The notes below the pieces were generated by a model that did not search any database, had not been told where the DNA came from, and saw only the letters and a program-made list of their open reading frames with translations. This document shows positions 45,120-58,010 of a stretch of 64,000 nt of DNA, piece by piece. The first letter of the stretch is position 1, and every line of letters begins with the position of its first letter. The stretch spans positions 434,001-498,000 of the forward strand of contig CAKJVC010000014.1 in NCBI GenBank assembly GCA_918026815.1. Direction: 5' to 3'. The position numbers and the translations under genes were made by a program. This DNA comes from Chalara sp. BL73 (lineage: Eukaryota; Ascomycota; Leotiomycetes; Helotiales).

Positions 45120-48100
45120 CTAGGCAGACCCTTCCACCTTAGCCTGGCCGTTTGGCAGGCCGTTTGAATGACCATTGACTCCAGCTGGCGAACTTGTCTT
45201 AGCTTCGGCAGGACCTGGACCTGCAGTGGGAACAGGTGCTCCCTTCTTGTCATCCTCCTCATCATCATAATCTTCATTGACTTCTATCTTTCGTGCGGCC
45301 CTCTCCGGTTCTCCAACCTGGGGTGGGGGGGGTGGAGGATGGTCAAGTCGCTCTCGTTCACGCTCTCTTTCATCGGCAGGGTATTCTTTCTGAGCAGATT
45401 GAGGCGCTGACGGAGGTGGCAATTCATGGATTGGCGTATGCACTGGAGGAGGCCCTTGCAAAGCTGGGGGCGCTTGCATTGGAGGTAGATGAGTTGCGGC
45501 GTGATGATGCGCTGCCTCAGAAGGATGGTAATTATCATTCGCAAGACGCTGCTCCTCAGCACGTCGTTCGTCAGTACGGCGCTCATCAGCGCGTCTCTCA
45601 TCTTCAGCACGGCGCTGATCCTCAGCACGTCGCTGATCTTCCACCCGTCTTTGCTCTTCGATACGGCGCTGATCCTCAATACGACGGGCTTCGGACGAAC
45701 TGCGTCTGAATGGATCCCTGGGAGGGGTTGATGGCCTGCGATGATGCATGTCCCCCATACGGGCTCGATTCTCCTCAGATGCTGGTTTCTTCATCGATGT
45801 GTCTTCTTCCCACTCTCTGTGCCTCTTAGCTACGGAAGGGGGCCTCTCGTCGTTCCGGTGATTAGCAGCAGCCTCAGCAGCGGCTAACGCCGATGCAGGT
45901 GGTGGAATACCAGCTTCAATGCCACTTCTTTCGCTAAGATCAGGGTGGTGAGCGCCATATGGTTGTGGCTGCTGGTGGGAGTATGGACCTGATTTGGGGG
46001 ATGGCATTCTGTTATCCAAGATCGGTCTTATCTCAGGTCGTGGACTATTACCCCGGCCAAAAGGTGGAAGAGATCCGGGCCCCTGGGCTTGTCCAAGGCC
46101 AGGTCCGTTAATCCCATTTGGCGCTGGTGGGAGGATTGAAGATGGGCTAGGGCCGGGATAAGCTGGAGCTGGACCCCTTTGTGGTTGAGATGGTTGTGAC
46201 TGCGGTGGCGGTGGTTGAGGAAGAGCCTGGCTTGGGCCCTGGCCCGGATATGGGCCAAGGTTAGCATGGTGCTCACGTGGAGGTGATCGTCTCGGTGGAG
46301 GAGGAGGGCCACGATCGGCACCTGGATATGGCCTCATTTGCTGCTCTTGTCGAGGACTCGGTGCACGTGGTGGCGGAGGGATAGGTCCGCGAGTTGAGTC
46401 TCGTTGGTCGTAGGGATTAGGAGGCTGTGGTGGTGGATTGATCTCTGCAAGTCGTCCCCAGCTATTCATACCTGGTTGGTTTGGAGGAGGACCTGCAGGA
46501 GGGGGTTGGGTGGCGGAAGCTCCCCATTGAGGTCCTGGAGGTCCGACTGCTCCGGTAGCTTGATAAGCTTGAGGGTGAACATCTTGAGGCAAAGGTGCGC
46601 TAGACTGGCCAGGCATATTACTTGATCCTCCACTGCGTAACAGTTGAAGCCTGGCTTTGATGTGAACATTTGTGGGATCAAGTTCTGCCGCACGTTGATA
46701 AGCATCCAATGCATCATTGACCTGATTGTTACATGATTCGTACTAGAGGGAAGATTAGTTATGTCTCAGGTAGACTTCGGCTGAATATAGAGCAAACTTA
46801 CAAGAGTTCCCAAGTCGTACCAGACCTCGGAGATGTACGGGTTCAGGCGTATCGCACGGGAATATGCATCCAGCGCATCTCGGTACTGATTGATCTGGTA
46901 ATACAAAACGCCAATCGAGCACCAGAATGTTGGATTCCGGCCATCTCGGTAGACGGCTTGTTGATAGGCTTCGTATGCTTTGGGATACTTCTGCTGTGAC
47001 ATGTAACACCGGCCAAGCAGATACCAACTTTGAGCATCACTTTGATCTGCCACGTGTTAGAGTGTGGGTTGTGTAACTGATCGATTTGGACTCTTACCAG
47101 AACCAACCGATTTCTCCAGGTACTCAATTGCGCTTTCCTGACTGCTAAAGCTGTTGCTCTGCTGGTGATGAAGCCAACCAAGTTGTTGGAGAACCTTAGC
47201 GTGATTAGGCTCTCGGTCCAGTACACGTCTATATGCCAATTTGGCGTTGTCATACTAATCTGCGTTAGAAGGCCACATATGGGAAGCTTACTATACATAC
47301 ATCTTTCTGCTGTTCATGCACATGCCCAATCTGAAACCAGATATCTTCCTCCGTCAGAGGCGTCGGTGGCACTTGGACTATGTAGCGAAAGCACTGCTTA
47401 TGGTCAGATTGGGTTGATTCCATTGTCGTACAGACGACTTACCTCAAGACTCTGCTGGTACTTCTGTTGTTGTTTATAAATTATACCCAGGCGGAAATAA
47501 ATTTCATTCGCTTTTTCAAAGTCGGGTTGCATACGCATGACTTGGGAGAAAGCCTCTTCTGCATGCTCAAGCGATCCATAGCGGTCATATAATATGCCGA
47601 TACCATACCACAGCTTGGGTTCCTGGATGATGTTAGCAAAGCTCTTCGCAAGTCCTCCGATCGTGCTTACCTTGGGATCTCTCAAGTGATATAGAGCTTG
47701 TTGATATGCGGAATATGCCTGTTGCAAATCATCCATCATAAGATAGCAGTGCCCTAGTGAAGTGTAAGTAAGTGAGCAACCCAAAATAGTGGATAATATT
47801 TAGAGTGCCTACCAAGACTTCCCCATACATCGCCGTTGTTCCCATCCAGCTTGAGAATGTTTTGTAGATACTCTACTGCTCTTGGGAATTGTTCTTGTGC
47901 GCGAAGAATGGAGCTTATCGCATTCATAGCCGCAATTGATCGTGAATTGTGTCGGAGTGCTTGTTCGTAGGCGTTCATAGCCTCTTCAAGATTGCCTATA
48001 ACTTCGGAAAAGTTTCCTATTCATGTTGTTAGTGCGAATGCAAATGCCTCTCATAAAGCGCTACTGACCAATCTGCAGCCATACCGCCTCATTTACACTT

Positions 48101-48228
48101 GCTAGCTGCTGTGCCATAGATTGCCATTGTGGGTGTTGCTGAGGAATCATGCCTTGCGGAGGCGGGCCGCCAGGAGGACCATGGTGAAGCTGCATGCCCG
48201 CTGGAGGCGAAGGATGATGGCTTGCCAT
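45120..48228 (-). CDS. SSN6: Transcriptional corepressor Ssn6/Cyc8 (TPR protein)
   Basis: Partner of Tup1; recruited by DNA-binding repressors to silence many genes, including glucose-repressed ones. Eight exons, 48069..48228, 47813..48016, 47671..47753, 47443..47622, 47301..47393, 47098..47254, 46802..47046 and 45120..46742, join to 914 residues. After a His/Pro/Gln-rich start the exons encode about ten TPR units in a row; examples are EVIGNLEEAMNAYEQAL, DLQQAYSAYQQALYH, EPKLWYGIGILYDRYG, NAKLAYRRVLDREPNHA and YRDALDAYSRAIRLNP. The second half is Pro/Gln/Gly-rich and disordered. It contains a charged tandem repeat of RRxEDQ type and ends with Lys/Glu-rich and Asp/Glu-rich stretches. Fungal Ssn6 proteins share this order. 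Identity is secure. Confidence 0.95.
45546..45690 (-). repeat. SSN6: Coding tandem repeat, RRxEDQ-type, in SSN6
   Basis: About eight imperfect copies of a 15-21-nt unit encode RRIEDQ, RRIEEQ, RRVEDQ, RRAEDQ, RRAEDE, RRADE, RRTDE and RRAEEQ in succession. The result is a highly charged single helix. Such arrays gain and lose units easily, so length may differ between strains. Confidence 0.85.
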
Positions 48229-51200
48229 TTTTGAGGCAAGTGAGAGAGTTTATTTATTTGTACAGTCAAATCTGAAAACACGAGAATCAACCCTCCCTCA
48301 CCACCGCCGGTGACAACACCACTGCTCCAGCGAAATAGCCAATCAAGAATCCAATGGCAGGTAGATTGGTCGCCCCGAGCAAGATATGCGTCTCCGCCGT
48401 AATGTAGAGGTGTGATAGCTGCTTTGACTATGCGATCGTGGGTGCGACCGTGAGCTACCCTGGGGGAGTTCGATTCGACACCAAGTTATGGGGAAATCAG
48501 TACTGGCAGTAGACTATTGACTGCGACAGGTTGAATATAACGGCCAAGAACTAGCAAGCAGTCTTACTACTTGTACAAAGAACAAGAGTGTTGAAGGCTG
48601 ATGGCAATACAGATAAAGTACCTCCCTCGGCTACTCACGAAGTTGACAAAGTACAGAAGAACGTCAGAAAGGAAAATGGGAAAAGGGAGTGGAACAGCGG
48701 GCAGAATTTAGAGGCGATGCGTGGGTAAGGGGAGTTTGGAGAGCGAGCTTCTGGTAGGGGTGACAGGGTAGTGGTAATGGTTGTAGGGGTTGCTAGGGGG
48801 TGGGTGTGTAAGTACAGGGAGGGAGGGTGCAGTGCAGCTGTTAGTGCAAGCCCTGCAAGCCCTGCAAGCCCTGTAGAGCACAGTACACCTCATTGCGGGC
48901 CCGCTTTCTTCCCGAAGGCCCCATCTTTTAAATACGTAGCCGCTCAATTCTTATTCAGCACGGGGGCGAGGATGGCGTTGAATCGCCTAAGGCCTTGGCA
49001 ACCTTCTTGAATCGTGTGGGGTTGCATTCGGAAAGAAATGTCTTTTTTGGTTTCCACTTTCCACCCAGCCAAGCAAAAAATAAGTCATGCCTAGTCTTGC
49101 CCCCCTGCCTGGGGGATTTTCCTTTCCTGTCCCTCCTGACCCGGGCCTTATGAGCTTGACGTTGTTCGACGCTCTGGATGGATTTGATGCACCTGTACAA
49201 TGCCATTATGACGGGAAGAGCGCGACGCTGTGCTTGTCGCCTTCTTTGTCAGTTTGTCCATGCGGTTAATCAATCCCTTCGTCACCTGAGGAAGTATGTG
49301 AATAGACCATCACACAGCGACCCTAGCGTAGAATGCTAGTCAAAGGCGTTCATTCACCAGACTGATACTTCCCGATCAGGCTAGAGAGCGACTGATTTAA
49401 TCTCGACTCCAATCTCTCTCTCCCTCTCTCTTCCCACCCTTTCCAGACCGCTGTAAATTTCATGCGTCAACCGGATCAGAGGAGCAAGGATCACACATGC
49501 CTGCAGGAGATTATTTTACATAGGCGACACAAGCACGCCAAGCTCAAGCCCTGAAGCCTCTCAGTGCATATGCTTTTCAACGGCTCCAAATCATGGATCG
49601 CACCGAATCTCAATGTGGCCATCATGTCCGCTGTATGTGTCGGGCACAGCGCCATGCAGCAAAATATCGCTGTTTATAATGGTAATCGTGCTTTCGTGCC
49701 CGGCAAGAGAAACTGACGATAATAGAGTTCAGGCACAAACGGGATCCATATTGGTAATAATAATCTACTCCAGCCATGGTCTGCCTCGAAATGTGTCAAT
49801 TCCTGTACACTACCCGGATGTTTCTTGGATGCAAATACGTTACGAAGATCTGTGCACACATCTGGCAATCAAAGTCGATCGTGGGAATTAGTACTTTACA
49901 GTAAGCCCCGCACAATTAATTATTGTTAACGCTGGGCACGGACAGCATATATCCTGAGAGGAATAATTGCTTTTTGCTCATCCCATCCCCATACTCACCG
50001 CCAGAGCATAAAGGACACGCCTCCGTTTCCTAGCTTCGCCCACAAAAGCATCGGCAACAGGTATGTCAATGCGAGAAACGACGGCGTGGCTGTGGGTATA
50101 CTTCGTAAGGGCTAAAACATGAGCCTGTCCCGACGAAAGGCACTTACCCCAGCCAAGTCGTCTGAACCATCGCCCAGCACAACTGATATATCAACAACCA
50201 GCACATCCTCGTTATTACTGGCACCCTTGTGAAATCATGCTTGCAGGTGTTCTTGCAAATCTTGACAGCGTGACTATGCGCCTGCGCAGCACTACTGCAT
50301 AACGGGAGTTGTGGCGGGATCGTACAGCAATCATAAATGCTACACACTCAGGAAGGAATTGTGCCGGATTTCTCGAGCTCGCGTGGGGACTAAAAAGGTA
50401 GCTGACAGCCCCCTTGGCTGTCACTTGTCAGTCACATCTCAGCAAAGACACCGCGCCCAGCGAGATCATTTGTTGTGCCAGCCTCTTTTCACATTCCCAT
50501 CTGACAACCTAGATTGCAATTCGGGGAATCGATCCCACTCAATATCTCATAGCGAAAAAAAGGTGTTATTACAGTACGAGCAGCTTAGGGGCTACTCTAC
50601 CGTACCGTACTCGCACAGGCAAAGCCAAAATCGGATTTCCGTCAGCCACCGCCTGATGACACTTACTTACCTTAGCCACGTCCCCACTCGAGTTTGCGGA
50701 GAGCATGGGCGGGTAAGAGTTTATTGGGTTACCTTTGGCCTGCAACACAGCACACACCAGGTAAACTGAAACCTTGGCACTTTCGTTTCGGCAGCAACTC
50801 GGCACCCTCCAATTGGAAAACTTGGAGCCTAGGGACCCCAGCTAGTGCGCAACGAAGAACGCCATAAAGGGCTTCGGAAGGCCAGCCCCCTATTCAACCG
50901 CCGCATCCATTATTGTATACACGTGATGACATGTGGTGTTCCATTAATGTTGCCTGGCAATATACTAAAATAAGGGGATGGCGAGGTCCAGACGGGCTGG
51001 ATTTGGATACTGAGGATGCTCTAAGAAGCTTGAGAACCCTAGCTCTAGCCTCGCTTGCCGGGCCTTCAAATACATCACGTGATTGTAGCAACACAAACCC
51101 AACATGACCGATTTCGAACCGCGAGCTCGACCTGTTCGTCGCACCACCTCGGAAACTATAGACGGCCCGGTACGTCTTCTCTCACATACAGTACGAAGTC

Positions 51201-52226
51201 TCAAAGTCTCAACAAGAAGCAATATCACATATTCCTCGGTGACCGCATCTTCTTCCCACACAACCATCCATTGCTAGTCTCGCACTGCAGCCTAAAAGCC
51301 TGATCATGTTTTTGCTTATTCTATTGCCAACCAAACTTGCATCCCAACATGCAGGACGTGGTGACGCACGGCATATGCTTTCCCACTTTTCTCTTGTGCG
51401 ACCAGAAAACTGAGGCTTAGGCAAAGACAGCCGACGACCTGCGGCGTTACCGCGGGAGAAACATAAACGTCTTGGTGGTGCATGAGACACCGCCTGGGAT
51501 GATGCCTTGTTTCGTCAGGCAGATAAATGTGATGAGTGAGATATTAATGTGAGTTTTGCCTAAGTTGCGGACCGTGGTGGTGTGGGAGGCGAGGGGGGTG
51601 TCCCTTTTTGATGTGCATCGATCGACAGAAACTCTTGATGCGGAGTAGATTGATTGCATTATATTGGGATTTTTGGGATGTTCATGCCCGTGATGAATAT
51701 TGGCCACCCTGGGGTGGGCCGTTGAGGAAACAGCATGTACCGAGCTTCCTTCATAAACATGCCTGCGTATGCTGCATTGTCACTTGACAGAATGAACGGA
51801 GCGGAACATGCTTTTCTCATACTCGGCTCTGCCTTACTCGGGACAGCATGAAGAAGCCACTTATTAGAATCACGTGTAATGCAACCCTCCCAGCTTGAGA
51901 TAGATTAACTTTAATTCATAAGTTCTATACATGCCCATTTGGAAAGAATATCAGCGCATTCCATTATGCCAGCGAAATGTCCGGTCCAAATCCCGGTCTG
52001 CTAAGCAACTTTCCAAGTGACAGTAATAGTTCGTGATTAGAGGGTATCGTAATGATGTACACGGGGATTGGTATCCTCAAAATGCCAGGGCTTTAAGGCC
52101 AACGCCAAAGTGCAAAGTTGTAGAAGGTCTGAAAAAACACACATCCTCAGTTCCTCCTCTGAGATCTAGACTAGATCGTCTTCCTATTCGCCAAGCTATC
52201 TCCCTTATCTGACGTTCTACTACCCC
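48229..52226. other. 4-kb gene-free stretch upstream of SSN6
   Basis: Longest gap in the window. The left part is the SSN6 promoter and probable long leader, with pyrimidine-rich runs (about 49410-49445). Several open frames of 60-150 codons exist, such as 50311..50769 (+), but none has recognisable content. A short ATG frame at 51103 (MTDFEPRARP...) ends after 57 codons and could be a first exon or chance. Confidence 0.4.
48846..48872 (+). repeat. Three perfect copies of a 9-bp unit, GCAAGCCCT
   Basis: Direct tandem array directly readable in the sequence, in the SSN6 upstream region about 620 bp before its start codon. Function unknown. Confidence 0.9.
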
Positions 52227-53348
52227 TCAATTCCCAGCCGCCCCATCTTCTCTCTCGGGATTATATGTTGTCTCTCCCAACATCGTGGGCTGGTCGTTTG
52301 GTTGTGGTTGCACCTGCACGCTGGCAGGAGGCGCTTGCGGAGGAGGTTGAGGTTTGGAGCTTGATCCTCCAGTCGCGGCATGAAGTCTCTGGTCTAATGC
52401 CTTAAGCGCCAACGCTCGTCTTCTCTCCGCTTCTGCCCTTGCGCTTCCCGGCGCCCCTCTTGCCAAAGATGCGTTACTCCGGGATGCCGTTGCATCTGCC
52501 TGCGAGAACGGCGTGCATATTTTCAAGGATACGAGGAGGCTGAAGACTTGGTTAGAGATGCCTGCGATGGCGGGTTTTGCAGCGTCAGGGAAGAACTCCG
52601 CGAACGCAAAGGTCTCGCTAGCATCGCCGCGCAGCGACGCTGGTTGGTTAGCTTCGAGATCTGGGAACGCTCTTTTGTAGAACCGGAGATAGATCCAGCT
52701 AGACAAGAACCCATTCGTTGCAAGGAGGAATGAAGATGCGCTGAGTAGAGGCGTAAGGGTAAGGAGGAATATGGCGAGGACATGGATGAGCGGGAATCTA
52801 GGAACGCGAAGGGAGACGATCCCGCGGAATAGGGTTACTGTATGCGCAGGCACTAGTTGAGAGAATGCGATCAGGAAGGAGATCTGCAGAGGGATGGTTC
52901 CGTTGACAGAGGTCAGACTTGATAGTTGTCAGCAAGAATCGTAAAATTCGGAAGCAGAAGAAGGAGCTCACGTCCATCGCATGTCTCCGGTGACAGCGAA
53001 AAGAATAACCAGTGTGCCAAAGGTAAGAACATTAGGGGTCAAAGAAGCAACCAGGAGGAATTTCGCAAACTCGACAGATGTCCATGCCCGCTCCAGATAT
53101 CGCCCTCCATAGAATATCGTCACACCTGCAATCCCAAGTGTAAACACATTATTCTCGACCAGAGTAGTTGTCAGGAATGTCCATGGATATATTAAGGAGA
53201 GCTGTGGGATCAGAGCTATATATGGGACAACAATGTCGGACTCGGCAGACCATTGTTGATATCGGATCGCGAAGCTGACGAGCGACTGCAGCGTAAGTAC
53301 AATAAGGAGTATTCGTGTTATCGGCGGAATATTAAATCGAGGAGGCAT
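52227..53348 (-). CDS. TMEM115-like Golgi membrane protein (rhomboid-related, DUF1751)
   Basis: Exons 52972..53348 and 52227..52917 give 355 residues. The N-terminal 220 residues have about six hydrophobic helices in rhomboid-like order: ITRILLIVLTLQSLVSFAI, a segment before YPWTFLTTTLVENN, IAGVTIFYGGRYLERAW, ASLTPNVLTFGTLVILFAV, PLIHVLAIFLLTLTPLLSAS, then GFLSSWIYLRFYK. The YPWTF and GGRYLER and SWIYLRF blocks are typical of the TMEM115 family (yeast YOL107W), which lacks rhomboid catalytic residues and works in Golgi traffic. The C-terminal 130 residues are polar, with Pro/Gln-rich stretches, and cytosolic. The start at 53348 places the first helix right after a short polar end. Confidence 0.88.
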
Positions 53349-54685
53349 GGTGGTGGTACGAGGTTGCTGAAAGCTCTAGCTGATCTTTGAGCCGCTGAAC
53401 CCTTTCGAAGTTGATAAAATGATGTTGGTGCCTGAGGTGTCAGCTCCGGCTATTTTAAAGTTTGATCCGTGGGGCCCAAGGTTTCTCGAAGCTGGATGTT
53501 TCAACATTCATGGGTCTCGCCCCATCATACCCACAGTGGATGCAAATACTATCACCTGTCTGTAACCGACACCGACAATCAGACATCAAACTTTGATGAA
53601 AGAAAAGGAGCGGGCCATTATCGATGGTATCAATCGAGATCAAACATGCAATTTAGGGCATTACATTATTTGCCAAATCTTCTTTCCAACGTTCTCACGG
53701 CCCTTGGCTTTCCTGATTGTGAGGGTCGTACGTCGCCCACTCCAAACACAGGGTTCTGCCCACGCCGTCTTGTGCAGCCGCAGGGCCACCACACATCTCT
53801 AAATTGGTCCCCATGCCAAACCATGTCGTACCAGCTTACTCACAGCGCTAGGTAGAATAGAATTTGCCCAAAGGCCACGAACTCGATCTTCCTGGTAGTT
53901 CATGCTTGAGAGATCTGGATGCGACGCATAAGTATCGGTGCGCACGCTCGAATAGAATTCCATATTGAGGATTGAAGCTTGACCTGCATCACGACACGAA
54001 CCGACAAGGCCATCTCGATCAAACAGGCCGCCCGTGGTGTACGAATGTAGGGTGTCATACCGTAACAATAAGCCCTGGAAGGGTCAAGCCCTACCGAAGA
54101 TCACCACTAATTGACACCTTGCAATCTGCAATCGAGGGGGCTTAGAGGAGACTAGACCGCCGGAATTTATGGGTATTCAAGCCCTGCTTGGCGCCGGCTC
54201 TGGTCCTATCGTAGGCTCTTACATGCCCTCTTCAGCGTCTGCTACCCTATCACCGTGTGCCGGATCCTGGGTGCTATACCAGTAAAAAAGAGACTTCGTA
54301 CGCTGCTTCCAAGGCCCCAAACCCATCAAAAACCCCATTGATCCTTATCCTATCCCGCCCTGCAACAAGCACCCAAGCAAAAGCGCAAGCAACTACTCAA
54401 GCGGCAGGCAAAAGCCCCAAGCCCAGAAAAGAACGGGGCCTGAGTCTCCACATCGATCATCCCATCCTATCCTTTCCTGTCCTGGCGAAAGTTCAAACCT
54501 CCATCCTGAGTCTTCGATTCTTCCTTCTCCGTCTTTTCATCTCCTCAACCCATCATCCACCGCCATCATCATCATCAATCACCAGCATTCCACGCCACTT
54601 CGATCCCGCTACGCTCGTGTTACAATCTGGTGGTCGACGTGTCGCTCGGTTACGCATGGGGAGCGGCTCCCCCCCAAACATCACC
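53349..54685. other. Divergent promoter region, TMEM115-like and SIF2-like genes
   Basis: 1.3 kb between opposite start codons. The right 400 bp are C-rich and probably the 5' leader of the WD40 gene; an in-frame ATG at 54656 would extend that protein by 10 residues. No other gene seen. Confidence 0.45.
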
Positions 54686-56859
54686 ATGTCGAAGGAGGAA
54701 CTGTCCTCAGATCGTTTGAACTACCTCATTTGGCGGTATGTGTTTCTTTCCATCGCCATTTCATGCTTGCGCCTACGCCTGTACCTGCACCGTACTGATA
54801 TCGCGGATCACATAGGTATCTTTTAGAATGTGGTAGGTAGACAACTCAAGACTAGCTCCCCCAGACGTTCCCCTTTCCCTGATTAATTTTGCATTGGTTC
54901 AGGATATCACGAGACGGCCGTAAAGCTTCAGAAGGAGTGGAATGTGGAGGAACCCCAAAAACAACTGGATTTCGCACCCCATGTCAAGAATTATGCGCTA
55001 GTCCAGGTTGTGAACAAAGGACTGCTGTACAATGCATCGGAGAGAAGAGCAGCTGAAGTATGTGTGCAATCCTAATCATCCCCCAACTAATTTCCCAGGA
55101 TATACAAATGCAGAATCAATTGCAATGGCAATGATATTGCGGAGTGCAGCATCGAATCCAGGCTGACTTTAGCTTTGTCTTCACAGGCTAGCCCAGATTT
55201 ATTCCCGAATGTACCATTATTGAATGGTTTTTTCGGGCCTTTGACACTGCCGCCGCGACCACCAATACCCTTACCACCCAAAGAAGAAGATGACACAGAA
55301 AATGCCCGGAAGCGCCCGATCGTGGAAGATGCACCATCTGAACAGAATGGACCAGCGAAACGACCCCGAATTATTAGTAATGGTTACGAGAATGGAACTG
55401 AATCCGTTGCAGGCCCAAAGTCTCCCATGGATGTGGATGAGGAACCAGCCAACGGTCATGGCCCAAGCGAGGGCAATGCCTACCCCTCGCCCGAACAGTT
55501 GCCTTCGCCCATCGTGCCCATTTTCGGCTCGGAAAAGGGAACGCAAGCCGATAAGGTGGTTGACCTGGTTGCTGAAACCACCTTCATAGATCTCGCGGAT
55601 GAGTCTTCTTCAGCCTCTCGACCGACAGTTTTGCTACAGTGCGAATTCAACCCTCGAAACCCAAATGTCTTGGCGGCTGTTGGTACCGATGCGCTAGCCC
55701 GCATCTGGACCCTCTCGCATACGGCTTCGGATTCTGATGTGCACATGGGAAACAACGAGACACCACAACCTCCTCCAAAGTATATATCCCTTCTGGATGG
55801 AGACTTCCCATCGAATACACAGACCGTTGCTCTATCTTGGGCCGCTAATGGGTCATATCTCGCTGTCGCTACAGAAGGCGTAATCAACGACTCGGCGAGG
55901 GTTCGCATTCAAGATAACGATGGAGTTGTTCTAGCATCATATGATGGCCTGTATGCATCAGTCGTTTTTCTTCGCTGGAACCCCTCAGATACTCTCCTCC
56001 TTGCTCTATCACCAGGACCCGAAGGAGCAGGAACCATTATCAGCGTGATGCCTCCAGCATCCCCAGATATAATACAGTATAAATTACCTCATGACCTGGA
56101 GAAGCAACCTCTGGAGGCGGTCTGGACAGGAACTGACGAATTCGTGATTTGTGGTGGAGAATTACTCCAAGGATTTCAAATTGGGGAGGGCAAAATCACC
56201 CTTGGCAGGAAGTTCGAGACCCGTGACTGTCACGCTCTGTCCCGTATTGCATTTGATCCGGTTACAAATTCACTCGCTACTGCCAGCGAGACTGGCACAG
56301 TTGATGTAAGATAATCATATCTGTGTCTAGCCTTTACTAACAATGTCTAGCTCTGGGATCCGAATGGTCAGGTTTACTCATTCAATGCTCATCAAGCGAA
56401 TATTACTGCTTTGGTATGGCAGCCGCTGCCAGCAACCACAACTTTGAGCGAAAATTCGGAGCGATTATTAGCATCTGCGGGCGATGATGGGGCCATCAGC
56501 ATCTGGAATATCCGTTCTTTGTCCAGATCCAAATGCTCGATGACCATGGGCCTTGGTGTAGTCGCTTTGGCGTTCACGCCAGACGGATCATTTATTGCTG
56601 GAGCTACTAATGACCGAGTCTTGATCTGGAAGGTCGGTGAAGCTAACGTACCGAGAGCCAGCTGGATTCGAGGTCCCGAGCCAGGTTGGCAGAGCCCCAG
56701 GTCGAGCGACTCTGGGCTGGATGAGGATCAGCATTGTCTCTGCTGGGATTCGGAAGGGCATAAACTTGCCTACGGGGTGAATAGTTTGGTATGTCCAATG
56801 TCTCAAAATAGGTTTACATCCCTGACAAGAAACAGCTGGCCACAATCAATTTCCGGTGA
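54686..56859 (+). CDS. SIF2: LisH/WD40 repeat protein, Sif2/TBL1-like (Set3 complex)
   Basis: Scaffold subunit of the Set3/SMRT-type histone deacetylase complex. Six exons, 54686..54735, 54816..54832, 54903..55057, 55187..56305, 56351..56788 and 56836..56859, give 600 residues. The N-terminal LisH motif is SSDRLNYLIWRYLLECGYHETA, spread over three exons, the second only 17 nt. It continues KNYALVQVVNKGLLYNA as in TBL1. A Pro- and acid-rich linker (KRPIVEDAP to GSEKGT) leads into WD40 blades, such as RPTVLLQCEFNPRNPNVLAAVGTDALARIW (in parts), TASETGTVDLWDPNGQ, and LASAGDDGAISIWNIR. The last exon codes only seven residues (LATINFR), completing the final blade. Nuclear location is expected. Confidence 0.9.
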
Positions 56860-58010
56860 TGTACTGCAAGACAGCGAAATGTGTTGTTCCATATAGGGTG
56901 ATATGTACGCCTTAATGCATACCGTCCGATGCTGAAAAGTGACCCCTTCAGCAGCCATGAGGGCATGCCAGGCATCTGCAAGTTATACATCTTTTTAGCA
57001 TAATGCTTTGGATACGGGTACATCTACACCGACAAGCATAGCATGACGCAGAGGCATCCAGCATAGAGACTGCTACCCTGAGCGGTAGAACATAGCCATA
57101 TCTGATTTACAAGCTTAATAAAGGAATCGAATGCACAATGCGCGGCTCGAGATCTGGCTTTAGAATAGCCGCCAAGGAATATGAGGGAAATTGTGGCAAT
57201 GTAGAAGTAGAAAAGCTATGTGTGCGAGGAATTAAATGGTGTATAAATAGGAAGATACATATATAACGAGTATGCTATGACATCTATATACCAGGTCCTA
57301 AACGCCTATGTGCTATATATCCCACTCATCAATTAAAGCTGCCATAAACGGCGTTATTACGAGGCACAGATGGACGTGGTGAACATACAGCAGGAATACG
57401 CCGTGAGTTCAGCAGTGCATTGTTACTGCCCTGTCTCCAGAAACGGTAGATATTAGAGGGAATCCTTCACCCATTCGCGAACTTTGAGCGCTTACCCTCT
57501 TCCTAGCCTAGGCTCTCAAGGCGAGTTTTCTAAGTCTTCATGTTCTGCGGAACTTCGTTCGGCCCTCACAAATAGGTTGCGTTAGCCAGTGCGCAGAAGG
57601 CTGTGAACCCGCGTATCCATGACAGCAGCAGTTCATACTTAGGTTCTCTCCCCTATGCAAGAGCAGTGACGCGGCGCATGGCTATGTGAGTTGCATATTA
57701 CGGTTTGGGTCGAAGACTGCTTGTCACACGCAGCCAAGTATTCTGAGAGAGAATTTTGCATCGGCGGGTATATTCCATACATGTTCTATCTTAGATTGCG
57801 GTTCCCTAGCGTGTACAAGTGTTTCTGGTTGCTTGATTGCTTTCGGGTTATTTAATCACTGGCAAGCTGTCAGAAGCGTCGTGTAGATGATAGCACACCG
57901 CGTGGTTTATTCCATAGCATTTTCATGCCAGCGACGGCCGGCAGGATTATCAAGTAAATTTTCGTGAGCGACAGGGTAATATTGGATCAAATGTGTCATA
58001 TCTCCACTAG
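56860..58010. other. Intergenic region, no supported gene
   Basis: Contains the 3' flank of the WD40 gene. The missing catalytic half of the patatin-like gene at the right (GxGxxG and GxSxG motifs) was looked for here and not found. Confidence 0.45.

Noticed and set aside
45293..45709. 138-codon plus-strand frame in SSN6
   Set aside because: Mirror of the coding tandem repeat and Pro-rich tract on the other strand.
46028..46321. 97-codon minus-strand frame inside SSN6
   Set aside because: Same strand, other frame, within the Pro/Gln-rich region; the SSN6 frame is continuous here.
50311..50769. 152-codon plus-strand frame in the SSN6 upstream gap
   Set aside because: Composition is unlike the coding genes here, no motif, and no plausible splice extension.
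51103..51276. Short ATG frame (MTDFEPRARP...) that might be a first exon
   Set aside because: Ends after 57 codons; the only intron-like cut is 22 nt, too short, and no downstream exon could be recognised.
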